A stretch of 64,000 nt of DNA from the NCBI GenBank assembly GCA_030268105.1, contig BSDZ01000086.1:806001-870000 (forward strand), written 5' to 3'. Origin of the DNA: Volvox africanus (Eukaryota > Chlorophyta > Chlorophyceae > Chlamydomonadales > Volvocaceae). Each line of letters opens with the position of its first letter. The stretch's first letter is position 1. The notes under the pieces are model-generated. The model saw nothing but the letters and a program-made list of their open reading frames with translations. It was not told the DNA's origin and searched no databases. Positions 35,301-48,479 of this stretch are shown piece after piece. The position numbers and the translations under genes are program-made.

Positions 35301-36395
35301 CCCCCCTGTATGAGCCAAGGTGCACAAGAGCGCCAGCTACATACATACATCCTAAATTATTAATACTTTTCCTGTGTTGTATGTTACGCCATTTCATTGA
35401 AGTGGAAATAACTCCTTAACTATTTAAGTTGGGGATCGATGGCTTTATTAGCCGTCTAATGAAGCAGTGATGACGGCGACGGATTTGAGAGGGCGGGCGA
35501 GGTCGGTTGCGAAGGTGGTCGTGCAGTCCCGCCGTACCTCGATGTCGCGACGCGGCCCGCATGCAGGTAACTATATTATTCAAGGCAGGCGGCTGCCTTA
35601 CCTTCTAACGGGTTTGTATACACTAATTGATGCCATATAAAGATTGATAATACTTTTATCCAGCTTTGTTCTTGTATAAGTCTTAAGATGTCAGTCCAGG
35701 GACCGTTGCAGCAGTGACCGTTGCAGGGGCTGCAATGCTGTAGCATTTTGCAGCCCCGCGGACCGTGTATTCTAAAAACGTGAACAGATCATCAAATAAC
35801 AGAAATTAATTTGTAAATATTTTCATGGACGCAATCGTGGATTTCGGGAATTGTGAATGTTTATGAATCCATGGACTGGTCATGACTCTGGACTGGACAT
35901 GCATGATGTCCGCCCAGGACATGCATTCTTTCTGCATAACTTGCATGCATTCTGAATAACCTCAATCATAAAATTAATTTTATTTCATACTTAATTTAAA
36001 AATCCCGATGGGTAAAGTAGCGCTACGTGCGTTGTAGCAAGCCTATCCTGTCCTACCTATCTTCTGCGTACGGCAGGTAGCTATTCTGGTAAGCCTTAGT
36101 AGCATTATAAAAACCCGGTTCTCCTCGTATTATTATATCATAGGTATGATTTTTATGAGTTATATTTTTCACTCATCTGCCTACAATCAGCAGCCTAGCT
36201 GTGTGCCGGTGCCTGCGCGTGCCGTCGGACCAACGACACATTAAAACATTTGTCCATACTGCTTCATATAATTTATCAAGTAGTGTTATTTATATTGAAG
36301 AAACTGCTTACGATTCCTCGGAGTCGTAAAGATTTATCCATCGAACCTCTGCGAGACTTTGCGACGTAGCTCGAGCAGGCTTGGGGGCGGCAATC
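32379..36395. other. Intergenic region between Pro-rich genes A and B
   Basis: No gene supported. It contains the 18-bp minisatellite listed separately. A 102-codon open frame at 33437-33745 with several Cys (CCCGHKKRGRK end) matches nothing recognised and has no leader. Confidence 0.4.
34496..34732 (+). repeat. 18-bp minisatellite, 13 units
   Basis: Thirteen units of ACCTCACGTCACCTCTAA, with TTCCG or TGAA variants in some. The unit length is divisible by three, so every frame stays open through the array. No gene structure surrounds it. Confidence 0.93.
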
Positions 36396-37708
36396 ATGGT
36401 TCGCTTCGCATGTACAAGACATCAGCATAGACGCAGACCCTTATTATCATTTATGACTTTATTTCTACCTGTTATCCTCCTTTTTGCACACGGTGAGATC
36501 TATATTGCTGCCGTACGTAAGCTCATATGTATGGTACGCAAGCAAACCGTTATCCAGGGTTACATCGGGCTCACCAGGTGACGTTCTCACACGGCGCGTG
36601 CAAATCGCAATTCTGAAGCCAGACCATTAGTACCAGATCTTCTTCATCATATTATTAATATTTCTTGGCAGCAATCGTTGACATACTTAAGAAATATCCT
36701 GATGCATACCTAAAGGACATGTAGATGAAGGGAGGCCATCGCTGGCCGTGATCGATAGGATACCGGCGACGAACATGTATTATCCTGCTGCGTGCCCATA
36801 CGTACGTGATGTCACCAATCCATCAAACTCCCGTTTGCCACTCATCACGCTGCCTGCTGCAGGTGTGGCATCCTCTGTAACCGACGCGACCGGTCCTCAG
36901 GAACTGGATGCTCAGCAGGTGAGATGAGGAAACGCGGTTCAACCAAGTGAGGATGTCCTGAGGATATCTATGTACCTATCTATCTATGTATCTACCTATC
37001 CATTGATATTCTTTATATATTTACTTCACAGATTTTTTATGTGCGTGCTGATGTGCAGAAAACACAGGAGATGTTGACGTTTCTGATTCCCTCTGTCGAC
37101 TCCACCCCATGCAGCAGTCTGCTTTTCATCACATGAAGAACAGAAGCCGACGGATTCTCCTAGGTGCTGTCGGCAAAGATGACAAGCTCACGCCACCACC
37201 AAAGCGCGCCTCCAAGCCCCCGCCTGCACCTTTACCTCCGAGCCCACCCCCTTCGCCTCCGAGCCCATCTCCTTCGCCTCCGAGCCCACGTCCTCCGTCC
37301 CCATCGCCTCCGAGCCCACGTCCTCCGTCCCCTTCGCCTCCGAGCCCACGTCCTCCATCGCCAAGCCCCCAGCCTCCATCACCCATGCCCTTTCCTGCAC
37401 CACCAACTCATTCCACTCATTCCAAGAAAAAGGCGCCCAAGCCACCACCATCGCCGATTCTCTCCCCGCCGCCGTCGCCGCCACCTTCACAGCCGTTCCC
37501 TCCTTCGGGCCGTCGCAAGAAGACACCGAGCGAGCCACCGGCAGATCCCCCTCGCGCCCCCCGCCGCCGGCGGCCCAGTCAGCCGCCGCCGCCTGATCTG
37601 GCCCCTCCTCCCGAAGACTACTCGCAGCCGCCAAGTGACCAGCCCAACTTACCACCAGTCGCCGATACCCCATCGTTTGATTACGCACCACCACCAGCTC
37701 AGTCGTAG
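36396..37708 (+). CDS. Secreted Pro-rich (HRGP-like) protein, 248 aa (gene B)
   Basis: Same architecture as gene A. Exons: 36396-36492, 36863-36918, 37115-37708. Signal peptide MVRFACTRHQ...LFLPVILLFAHG. Exon 2 gives GVASSVTDATGPQELDAQQ. Exon 3 encodes the same QSAFHHMKNRSRRILLG start, SPRPPSPSPP repeats, PPPPDLAPPPEDYSQPP signature and FDYAPPPAQS end as gene A. It is 51 bp shorter because two Pro-repeat units are missing, and has only about three substitutions. Identity to gene A runs from CATGCAG, just before the exon, to the TAGA at the stop, and is lost on both sides. Signal peptide, exon 2 and introns differ clearly. AATAAA lies about 30 bp after the stop. Role as for gene A. Confidence 0.82.
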
Positions 37709-40502
37709 AGCTATTGGCATCATACTACCCATAAGTGCAAATAAAATACCGGAACTGCGACCATGTGTGCATATAAAGGTTATATAGGTTAATGATGCAT
37801 GTATGTACGGATACTTGTACAGCTGACGGCGTAATCAATAAGAAGGGAGAACAAGGCAATGACGACGTGATGTGTTTGTTCTATACTTGCCGTGTCCCTT
37901 GGTAATGGAGCAGCAGTCCCTAGGGCAGCAGTCCCTGTGCAGGAGATATGTAGAGCGAAAATAACAGCGCATACCTTGGTGGCACGCATGCATGCATGTG
38001 GCTTACGCGGACTGGTTCTTTTCGTCCAAGAAGGAATGAAGACGCATATATGTAAACACACACCACGGTGATGGTACCGTCGTCTTTGATGTCGCGATAT
38101 AGCTATATTATTATTACATGTGCTCATTCATTGCAAGATGGATCATAGCTATAGCTTAGTTGGATAGCGCGATGTGCGCTGCATGAGAAGCAGCTATGGA
38201 CAGACAGACAGACGGACAGACGGACAGGCGAAGCCGCGTGTCACCCCTTGCGCTGTGGTTCTGTAGTACTTGAGAGCCGCAAAGGCCTCTCGAGATGCTG
38301 ACAGGGTGCTTCTGCACCTTGATATTGTGTTAGTGTGTGGGCCGTACATGTCCGAGTCCGAGCCCCCGGCGCTTTTCCTTGCAGGGCGATCAAGTCGTCC
38401 TTGCCGAGTGTTATACCTCTGCCCTTTCATACATGCATGTAGGTGCTGGGAGTTAGTTAATTCGTAAGTGGACAAAAAGCAACAACAGTGCGATATATAG
38501 CTTAGCTTGAATGAATAGCATTAATACGGCGAGTGACGTGCGTGCGGACGATGATGTACGTATGTAGGTAGACGACGTACTGCCGTTAGCTGACGACGTA
38601 CTGACGACGTACCGATGACGTACCGCCGTTAATGCTGCCATCCTGGGGCAGATGTTAATGACCCCTGGGGCGCCTCCCCTGTGGATACTGCTGCCAACAT
38701 ATAGGCTAGGCAGGACGCGATACACGCTGACAGCAGTAAACGCACGCAGGCATTGCCGCGTGCGCATTTTCCTTTATCAGAAATTCCGTTTCATTTTTTC
38801 AAACGAAACCTATCCACTGATTTTTATCATCATAAACGCTGCATTCTACCCGGAAGCAAGCTGATTATGATAATGAAATCCGTTACTTATTAACTCGCAT
38901 AGTGATAAGTCATCAATAGAGCAGGCTAGAGCTGCAGTAATATGATGGGTATTTATATGAAGCAGTACCTGATCCTGCATGATCTAGTAGGGTCATGGAT
39001 CGAGTATGCGTTGAAATAATAATCGCTTGCCACAGATTTGGTGATCTCATATTGCACGTTTTGATGGTTATACCGTTGGAGTATAAAATTAAGCGTTATG
39101 TAACAGTAGAAAGGATGAATTGTACGACCAACACGGGCTATCAACACTGGCTATCTGTTCGCCTTCACTAATGAAATCGACACAGCTGAATTTATCAGCT
39201 ATAATATTCCGTTTGGTTTCGCAAAAGGAGTTACCGACGCCCGTCATAGCGTGACGCACGTGTTGACGCACGTGAGTCGTACGTTAGCCATCACCTTGCT
39301 TAACCGCCCCACGCTCTCCCTCGGACTGTTGAACCGGCTGTGGCGGAAGTGGGACACGCCCGACCGTAGGCCAGTACCGGCCCGTATGATCTCATTCATC
39401 GAATACTACAGCCGCCACACATATTGTTAACAACAACTATCACGTCTAGTTTTGTGTCATCAATATGTTATGTAATTAAGGTTTATTAAACCCAAATATT
39501 CAGAATCCACGGGCCTGGATTTCATCCACACAAAGGCATTATTGTGAATGCGGCATAATTGCCGCTGGTGATGCCAGGAAACCATATTCGATCGACTATC
39601 GATCAGTATGCTCCCGATGCCAAAGCCGAATTAGGCTATAATAACTTTCAATATCAACTCAAAATACCATTAAATTTATTGTAGGATAAATCGTGTCCAA
39701 CTAAATTGCCTTAACCACTCAATGAGGTGTACCGTAATTACCGTCGCTGAACGGCGCGCCACGTCCGACCCTCAGAATTCGCTACGCCCGTCATGCACGA
39801 CATGCTGTCAGTGTTACAGGTTGGTGACTTTTAATCAAAGCCCCACTACGTTGGACGGAAGATTACTGTTTATCACTGCTCTCCCTTGCTAAAGGAATGC
39901 CCTCAGGGCTTTGGCTTGTGGATCACTATTGATAACAACCCTCCTCTGACCGCCTCACGACAAGTATTCCATAGCGCGAAATACGCAAAGCGTTTGTAAC
40001 AAGTCGTTGCATCATACTATGCTGTTTCTTATCCGCATAATCGTGGCTAAACGAGTTCTGATTGAGAAGATACTAAGAACAATCACAAATGGAAGAATAC
40101 GACGTAAAATGGCTACACACATCAGCAACGTTTCTATTCTCAATGCACCAATCGTCGCCGACGGCCACTAGGGTTTCGCGTCAGGCCAAATACCCCAACA
40201 ACGGATAAATATAATCAATCTTCCAAAGCAATGCAACTCTAGGAAATTCTTCTGTAATGATCGCAACATGGCAGCCTCTCCCATACATTTTCCCGCCCGT
40301 TTTTCATCCGATAATCCCGTATAAACTCGTACGGCATGTACTATTCCCTTCTTTCTTCGACCATACATGCGGAATTGTGCGCACAGATGAATATTAAACC
40401 CAAATTATTATTTTTTATTTTGTATGTCTTTAGTAAATTTGCTTGTCTTTTGGAACGACGGTATTGTCATATTAGCTGTCTTCCATCGCGACCGCATCAC
40501 CA
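37709..40502. other. Intergenic region between Pro-rich genes B and C
   Basis: No gene supported. It contains a family 2 solo LTR (listed) preceded by a (GACA/GACG)n tract at about 38195-38230. Confidence 0.45.
38262..38360 (-). repeat. Solo LTR, family 2, one end eroded
   Basis: Begins TGTAGTACTTGAGAGCCGC and includes GGGTGCTTCTGCACCTTGAT and GGGCCGTACATGTCCGA. It then departs from the family ending (GTCCGAG instead of CTACTACA). No target duplication found. Confidence 0.65.
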
Positions 40503-43500
40503 ATGGCGGGCGCCGCAAGCTCTGGGCCACAAATTGGACGTAGTAGCTTATCATTAATGGCTTCTATCTTCCTCTTTTTAAATGGTGAGAAATTACACCT
40601 TATCGCCGATCTCTGGCAAGACCACACGTACGATTACATGCGCCCCACTTGATCAAGGCACGATGCTCTCCATTTCTGATTTCTCATCTACTCAATTAAT
40701 GTAAATCGCAAAATTGATGGGCCGTGAGTGGGTACATGACGCATAAAACTGGCCATGCGCATAACGGCCCAAATAGCCCTGCGATGCATGAACTCCCGGG
40801 CCACGCATCTATCCTGCACACGTAAACACAGCTGTAAACTTACTGTACCACCCGCTACCCTTTTTTGCAGTTGTGTTAGGTTCTACACCCGAAACAACCG
40901 GCCTACTCGTGTCTTGGCAACAGGTGAGCTGACAGAAAAATAAATTGATGCTAGCTAATACGCAACAAGCAAGACCATCATGTCAATCCATACCATGTGG
41001 AATTTTTCCATGACTAAATAGGTGCAGGATCAGCCAACGAACTCGGCGGTACACCGTTATACATTGTACTGGTGACAAAGGAGGGGCAGGCGGCGGGTCA
41101 GGGAGGGCCTAGAGGAGGGTATAGAAAGCTATAGGCTTCATGACGAGCAGCCACTGCAAGAAACTTTAGCCGATGTTTTGAGTACGAATATAACTGAGTG
41201 GCACATGTAATGGAAAACAAACAATCTTCACTCTATCTTCGCAATTGAGCTCGACTTACGGCCCAGCCGCTAATGCTCGCTGATAGCCAGCTAGCCTGCC
41301 ACAGCAGAAATTATGTAAACAGCTCGCTTTTCAATCCACTAGACGTACATTGTCCTATTCCTGGTCGCGATGCATTCTGTTTGATTTTGTTCGGCCAATG
41401 AGGGCACGGAACCAGCCTATGTAAGCTAGGTTTGCATGCGTACATATCCATTATGTATTTCAGAATAAAACAATATTTCTCGCAGAAGCTTGATTGCGTG
41501 CTGGGAATGTTTGGTGTGAGACGAACATTTCTATTAGATTTCACAGGAGCTAACGTTTATCCAATTAAACTACTATGAGCTTGATACCTCAATCTCGTAT
41601 CCGGTTGAAGTGGTGCCACTAATCCAATGTGTTTAGTGGCTGTGTACGGCGCCTGTCGGTGCCTTACGTCGATGGAGTTCAATGGTCCTGCAAGGTTTGA
41701 GGTGCCTAGATCATTGGCGAGACATCTCCACTGATGCAGATCTTGAGGGTCGCGTGAGCCTCTCAGGTTATCGATATTGATCCTGTGATTCATTATGGAG
41801 GAACGAGGATTCTAGAGGAACTTTAAAGAAGATTGGTCAAGTCCGCGTCTCATTTTGCAACCAAGTGTACTTGTATCAGATGACGCTAAAGCTGGCGTGA
41901 AGATGTTTTGGCAAACCCATTGGATGGGAATGCCGCAACATGATGTTATTTATGTTCCGATGGCCGTGTACACTTCCCTGCTTTTCTCGTTTCCAGCTTG
42001 ATGCTTGGGCGGTAGAGGCAGACTAGCCTACCTGTCGCCTGAGGGAGCAGCGTTGGTGTATGTTGTGTTTGCAACAATAATGCCCGTTTCCGTGGAAGGT
42101 GAATACCATGATGAAGATGCCCCGGTTATGCTGAAACCCTTGCCAATTTTGTTAGTTTAGGGTTGGGGCCTAAAGAATGGCGGTAAAGAATGGCGGTAAA
42201 GGACCAATTGGGTCTTGCCCGAAGTATTCATAGCAATTATCGGAGACAGTAGTTATTGAAGTTGTCGGGTCAGTGGGGAGAACCTTATAACCCTCGCTCC
42301 TCTCATAATTTTTCTTTCTGTCGTCAATGAATTACTATACCTTTTTCATTATGGCTTGATCTGTATTTTCCTTTAGCAACTTTCCTTGCTTTAGCTTGGG
42401 ATCCCTTGTGTTGTATCTCTATTATATCCGCTTCTTATCCTCGGTATGTTACACTTAAGGCGACTCCTCCAGAATCGAACTACACCAAAATGCAACATCT
42501 TGATCTGCAGACACGCGTTAGTATTCCGACGATTCTAATTTTCTCCTAGTGGACGGTAGCTAGTAGAGACATCCCCTCTTAATGCCCGGATTATTAGGGC
42601 AATGTAGGGATATTGGGGCGGTAGGTGCCGGAGGATTTGGAGGGTTTGGGATTTGGGCGGGAGGTGTGTGGTTAGTAACCGCCATCACCATCGCCACCGT
42701 CCATAGGTATGGGTAAATCTAGATGAAAACAACTTGAACTAATACTACAAATGCAAAAGATGCTCTGCAACGGCGGATGCCGTAAAAAGCTCCCCAAGAA
42801 ACTCTATATAGAACAACAGTAGTTGTACGGCGGCGTTCCCGTACTTTCGTCCGAGAACTTGTATTCTCTAAAGTGAAGCCTACGCCGAACAAGGAAAGGC
42901 CCGATTGGAAGATGACCTTACACGGTCCATCCTGGACACTACCCTAGGATATAACCCCTTGAGCGTCCTGGCTTACCAGCCGGGCCATCCGAGCTCTAAT
43001 GAGTTTGTCATCATCATCATCATCATATTTATCACTACCATCATCATATTGATGCACATGCCGTCCTGTTATGAAGTATCAAAGTCATAAATGCAGTACA
43101 GAAATCCCAAAAACGAGTTACGGTGTAGGCTGGGACTCCACCTACTTACCCTGTCTAGCAAACTTGGAAATTCGCAATACCAACCAATAACCAACGTCCG
43201 CCGTCACCACACCACCAAAACGTATGGATTTAGGTCATTTGGCCCCCTCCCGTACCGTACCCGCACAATAACATACCGTGTATAATATAAATATATTATC
43301 AGAGTACAATTGCCATTTGATTCTGATGGGTGACCTCTATACTCTTATAACATCTAGCCCTTCTCCCCAAATGCGTTCAAACTGCTGTAAAACATACAGG
43401 TTGCAGATAGGACGACAAGCAAAAATACGAACCGACGGATGCTTCTAGATGGCAGCAGCAAAGATGGCAAGCCCTTGCCGCCGACATGGCCCTCAATTAC

Positions 43501-43969
43501 GCATATCTACAAGCCCCCTACGCCGAAGCCGCCGAAACCTCTGCCTCCAAGCCCTCGTCCGCTCCCAAGAAGCAATATTCCACCTCCAAGCCCGCATCAC
43601 TCACCTCCTAGCCCGCAGCCAAGATCACGCATTCCACCTCCTGGGTCATCCCCCTCACCTTCGGTTGATAGTAAGAAGCGGCCCACTGTGCCCGCTGTTA
43701 CAAAGCCACCGCCATTGATAGAGAAACCTCCAACGCCGATTCGTTACAGGCGGCCCGCTGTGCCTGCACGCCCTAATGAGCCCCCACGAGAGCCCCCGCG
43801 CACACCTCGCCGCAGATCCATGAAGCCGCCGCCACCGCCTGATGCCCCCCCTCCCGAAGACTACGACTACCCACCACCAAAGGAAGACATGCCACCTCGT
43901 CCCCCTTTCCCACCACCAGGGGAATGGCCCCCCTTTGACTACCCCAGCCTGCCAGCTCCCTCACGATAA
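40503..43969 (+). CDS. Secreted Pro-rich (HRGP-like) protein, 234 aa (gene C)
   Basis: Exons: 40503-40584, 40871-40923, 43400-43969. Signal peptide MAGAASSGPQ...MASIFLFLN. Exon 2 gives VVLGSTPETTGLLVSWQQ, the only one of these leaders whose split codon is Val rather than Gly. Exon 3 begins VADRTTSKNTNRRMLLDG, so a basic RR-LL-G patch again precedes the Pro-rich region (KPPKPLPPSPRPLPRS). Near the C-terminus RRRS is followed by KPPPPPDAPPPEDYDYPPP, a variant of the family signature. The end is EWPPFDYPSLPAPSR. The second intron is unusually long (about 2.5 kb) and contains a family 1 LTR broken in two. The link between exon 2 and exon 3 is therefore the least certain junction, though both phases fit. 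Confidence 0.72.
42411..42956. repeat. Family 1 LTR interrupted by ~465-bp insertion
   Basis: 42411-42431 reads TGTTGTATCTCTATTATATC, the first ~22 bp of the family 1 LTR. 42895-42956 resumes with AAAGGCCCGATTGGAAGATG...CTGGACACTACCCTAGGATA, the rest of it. The two pieces are consecutive segments of the same LTR in the same orientation. The intervening sequence is not recognised. Both lie in the second intron of gene C. Confidence 0.6.
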
Positions 43970-46900
43970 GGAAGGTCATGATGGTCATGAGGATGAAGAT
44001 GACGATGACCATTTTCATATTGACAACTTCATACACCAGCAGCCAGCTGCAGCCGGTTCGTACACGGTCGTACCGTACGGACTACATGTTTCGCATGTGG
44101 TAGCAGAATGATAGCAGGGGGGAACAAGTATTGCATCAAGCGTAACATATGTGACTCATTTGTGAGTAGTGCGTATAGATGGCCGAAGTGGCCAGCACCA
44201 CATACACATATATACACACGCACGTGTACTGGGGACTCGTTCATGGGGATGGAGTTCGCAAAAATGGTGGTGTATTTGTCACTAGTATGTGACTAGCTCG
44301 GTGAGTAGGAATGAGGTATCCGATGGGTGGTGGTAGTTAAAACAGCTTGCGAACGAAAGGCGGCGCCCGCCGGACCTATCTGGCATGGTGCAGGATCTCC
44401 TCACCGCCAATCAAGGCGGTACTTGCAGGGGTGGTGAATCTCCCCAGTCCATCCCCACTGATCATGCTGGGGGTCCATCGTTATTATTCCCAATTTTCAA
44501 GTGCAGAAGAAAGTACAGCATTGCGAACGAAGTCGTACAAACGCCCCCTTAATTTCCCCTGGCTAGGGAGGGGAGGAGGGAGCGAGGACATGAAGGGCAT
44601 GCCATTTTGCCATGAGTACCTGGTACAGATTAATACATGCGTAAAAAGCGTGTGATTTTTGTAGATGCAGTTAGAGATCCTGCTGATTGCTTTAGTAAGT
44701 GGTTGTTGTCAAGCAGGAGCAGGCGGCGTTTGTGGCTGAATGTGTGTCGGGCGTGTTTTGATCGCCGCCGGCGATACAGCGGCCTCTCATCATTTAATAA
44801 GTTTCAAATGATAAGGGGGCCTCGCTGGGGATAGGGAGGACTGTTTACTACATACCGAGGCAAAATGAAGTAGTATCGGAGAAGTTCTTATTTATGTAAA
44901 CTCCCGTGGTGAAGGTCTTCATTTGAGAGCCATCCACATGGATAGGTGGCAAACGCATGTCGAGAGTCGATTATCTGAAGGAAGGCAAGCACGTCTCGGA
45001 AGATGTACGTTCTGTCGGACATGCATGCATGTATGTCCATATTATTGGGTTGATTACGCTCTCTGCGTGCAGCAAATAAAAGGGCTGTCGAGGTTTGATT
45101 GTTTATTTCAATGCGCAAGATTATTAGAATCTTGTTGACAGTGGTAGTTCAAGTTCGTACTGTGCACTCCAATGAAACCGTATGTAGTTTTAGGTGGCCG
45201 TAAGAATCGAACGCAATTTAAGCGCCACCTTGACCACTCAAGTTGTAATCCTGTATGATAAAGCTACCTGCCTCCACCTATGTTCCTAACGTAATCCGGA
45301 TCTATGAATACCGTTATCAAATTACATAACAGGATTTACGGAAGGCTTTAGAGGCTTTAGGGTTTGGGGACGTTTTGCAGTGGCGGCCCTGGACAAACTA
45401 TGCCCCTTTGCTTGACTCGATCACTAGCTCTCCAGGCAGGTAGGTTTTTTCGCGTTCACCTACTCGTACTCAATAAGATAAAAACTTTCAAATACCTTCT
45501 TTATTTAGCTAGCCCTTACTTTCGCCCATCAACTCATTACGTTATGTCCCAAATCTGAGGACTAACGCCTTTGTGAGGTAGGCAATAGCAATACGAAGAA
45601 ACACATGTTTCGTACGCATATGTGGAGTAGAGAGTCCGGCCTTGCTTGCCTACACGATGTTTTGGCACCTACCAGCGCAGCTGATTAACACGCATGCATG
45701 GCGGCCATAGATATATTTGCGAGTAAATCCTTCCATCAAGCATCTTTCCATGCATGCATGTTTTAAACAAAACAGGCACTCGGTTATGTTTCGCAGCAAA
45801 GCGAGTTTAGTGCAAATAATGCAAATAATGCGAAGAGAGCGATTAGCTAATGAGTGGAGACATATATCCATAATGAGGTAGAACGAACGATGCTCATGAT
45901 AAAATAATAGGAAGAAGAGGGAAACCTGATTAGCATCGTTCGGTTACGGCTGCAAGTGCCGGACGCCCGGCACTGGCGAGCCGTCGAAGACGGTTATTAT
46001 TGCGTGCGTGAGGCTTTTGTGTCGGCGGGCTGGAGAGCGAGCAGTCGTTCCTCGGAGATATTTGTGGCGGAATGACTTCACTAGCTAGCTGCTTCATTCC
46101 TGGATTTTATAAAGCCTGCCTTACCCGTGTGTGTGTAATACAACTACTTGCTGCGCAAAACTAGCTATTATTGCCGTGCGTGTGGTAGGTTCATTCGTTG
46201 CTTCAAAGACCTTATCCTAACACTAATAGAACTGCGTCATCCTGGACCGTTTCATACTAAACCGTAACATCTGTGTGATAGATTTGTTGACGCCAAGCCC
46301 TTCGGAAAGCAAGGCTGTGCAAGGGTAAGTTGTTTGCGGTTCAGCAGGTCCTAAAGCCTGCGTGGGTTTCTGAAGGGGCCAAAAGGCGGTAGGTGGCTGA
46401 TGCGGCGGGCCACGAATAATGGTTATTTATAGTTTCCATTAAATTTTCCGTTCATGTGCCTGCGGGTTGTAGCTAGTAACCCCACATGGAGTTTTTGAGC
46501 CTCTAGAGAGTAGCACCTACCCGTGGTTGCGGTTATTACCAATAGGTGTACTACAAGACGCTCGATTGCATGCGCGTCGGGTAGTGGAGGATCGCTATGC
46601 CGCACTTTGTTCACTGAAATTGGAATTCCGTCGAGGCCTTCAGCTTTTTTAGCTCCGAAGCGCCCTGGCGCACCGAGGCCGCCGGGTGTCGGGGGCAAAT
46701 TTTAAAAATCATTTTATTTCCCCACCCGCCTACCCACCCATCCCTCCACTTCTACACAGCAACCTTTGTACATCGTGGTATTAAGAGAATGTCTCGCTGT
46801 CCGCTGGGCATGTATGTTGCTGGCGATGTCCCGGCGGCATCACTAGTAACTACATCCATCCTCATACCGTTTCCGTGTAAGCCCTCCATCCGAAGCAGGC

Positions 46901-47669
46901 AGGAGCGCAGAATGACCGCATCCAACGGCAACAACGGCAAAGGAATGTGCATATCTGACCACAATCACCGACATTCAGGAGATGAGGGAGCACCGGCATC
47001 CCTAGACTGCCTCGCTCGAGTCCTTTAAGGCGTTTCCATAATTGACTGCGTTCAGATAGGGCTGCAGTGATGAAACGGCCAGGTCTGGACCAGGGCTCGG
47101 CAGAAATCAGCGTATTGAGGCAGCGGGTTAGGGCTGTGATGAAGGGCGCGACGGGCGTGTGTATGGCTAAATGTATGTGGACGCGTGTAAGTCCGTCGTA
47201 CTAGCTAGACGAACACACACTCCAACTAAATCCTGCCCTTGCGTAACTGACTACTGCCTGCATCGGGATTGAGGGTGGGTCCCTTCGGAACAGTGCGGTG
47301 TATTCAACGGGACTCAGGGGCCCACGATCACGGGTTCACCCCTACCTGATGTTCAACTTGATCTCCGCTTACCCGCCTAGATGGCAGCCCTTGCGACTGA
47401 TGATTATTCAGCACTACTGGGTAGGCCTGACATTCCAGTTTAGTTAGAGAGCGGCTGGCCCCAGGCTCTCTGAATCACATGGGTCTTAGTTGCAAAACCT
47501 TCACTGCCCGAACGAAGTGGGACCGACTACTTGTCCTCAGTTCCGATGCTAGACGCATCTGAATACAATAATCTAACCCTTCACACAAGTCCGGACAACG
47601 CTTTCGTCCGGAACCACGCAGTAGTCCGAGCTGTCCGGCTAGCTGCATGCTGAGTTCCGATGATAGATT

Positions 47670-47910
47670 TCCAATATAGAAGGGGTATATACATCTCGCA
47701 TCTGGAAGGGGGGTACGTGGCTGGCATTTAGCTTGCAGCGGCATCTGGATGTTTTCCAAGCCGTATCTAGATACTGCCAAAACCGCATCTAGATACGTTG
47801 GACCCCTTTGCTCGCACCTAGATAAATTCCTATCCGCATCTCCATACCTTAGACCCCCCTTCGCCGCATCTAGATGCTTTCCTGGGCGCATCTGGATATT
47901 AAGACCTCAT
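47670..47910 (+). repeat. CCGCATCTAGAT satellite, left block
   Basis: CCGCATCTAGATAC and variants recur every ~25-40 bp, often followed by GACCCCCCTT. The core ATCTAGAT is self-complementary. The array continues at 48480-48830 in the same orientation. Confidence 0.75.
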
Positions 47911-47996
47911 TGTCACCTGCCTTTATTGTGTATCCCTAATGATGCACAAGCATATAAATTCTAAGTGGTATTTGATGAGTGCTCATATAGGGAAAA

Positions 47997-48430
47997 TGTG
48001 TGCCCCGAAACCCAAGACTAGCGCGACTAGCACTGAACATCGTTGTTGTAAATAATTAAAAGTACATATGTATAGGTAATAACTCAATATATACAAGTCT
48101 TGGTTAAGGTGAACGATCTGTGTGAGTGGACCTTGCGCACCACTGGTGTGCGTGCACCAAACTTTCCAACGGAGTGCATCGGTCATGAATTTTACGCATA
48201 ACAGTATAGGTTTTTATGTGATTCCTTTAATTGTAGACAAAGAAGCGAGCTGACCATCTGCGCAGAGGAAGGGCTATGCAGACCAGTGGTGCGCGAGGTC
48301 CACTAACACAGATCGTTCACCTTAACCAAGATTTATATAGATTTAGTTATTACCTAGACATATGAATACACATTTTTACAACTACGATGTTCAGCGCTAG
48401 TCGTGCTAGTCTTGGGTTTCGGGGCATACG
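47997..48430. mobile_element. Foldback/MITE-like element with ~155-bp inverted arms
   Basis: The left arm (47997-48155) begins GTGTGCCCCGAAACCCAAGA. The right arm (48276-48430) ends TCTTGGGTTTCGGGGCATACG. The arms are reverse complements over about 155 bp with scattered mismatches; shared blocks include GGTTAAGGTGAACGATCTGT and GCGCACCACTGGT. The spacer is about 120 bp. There is no coding capacity. Satellite blocks of the same family lie on both sides, so it probably inserted into the array. The single-stranded form would make a long hairpin. Confidence 0.8.
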
Positions 48431-48479
48431 AATCCCACAGTTATGCCTGCTTACTACTGTGAAGGTCGAGGCTGATTTT

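Noticed and set aside
42455..42482. GTTCGATTC on the minus strand as a tRNA B box
   Set aside because: No matching stems or A box at the right distance.
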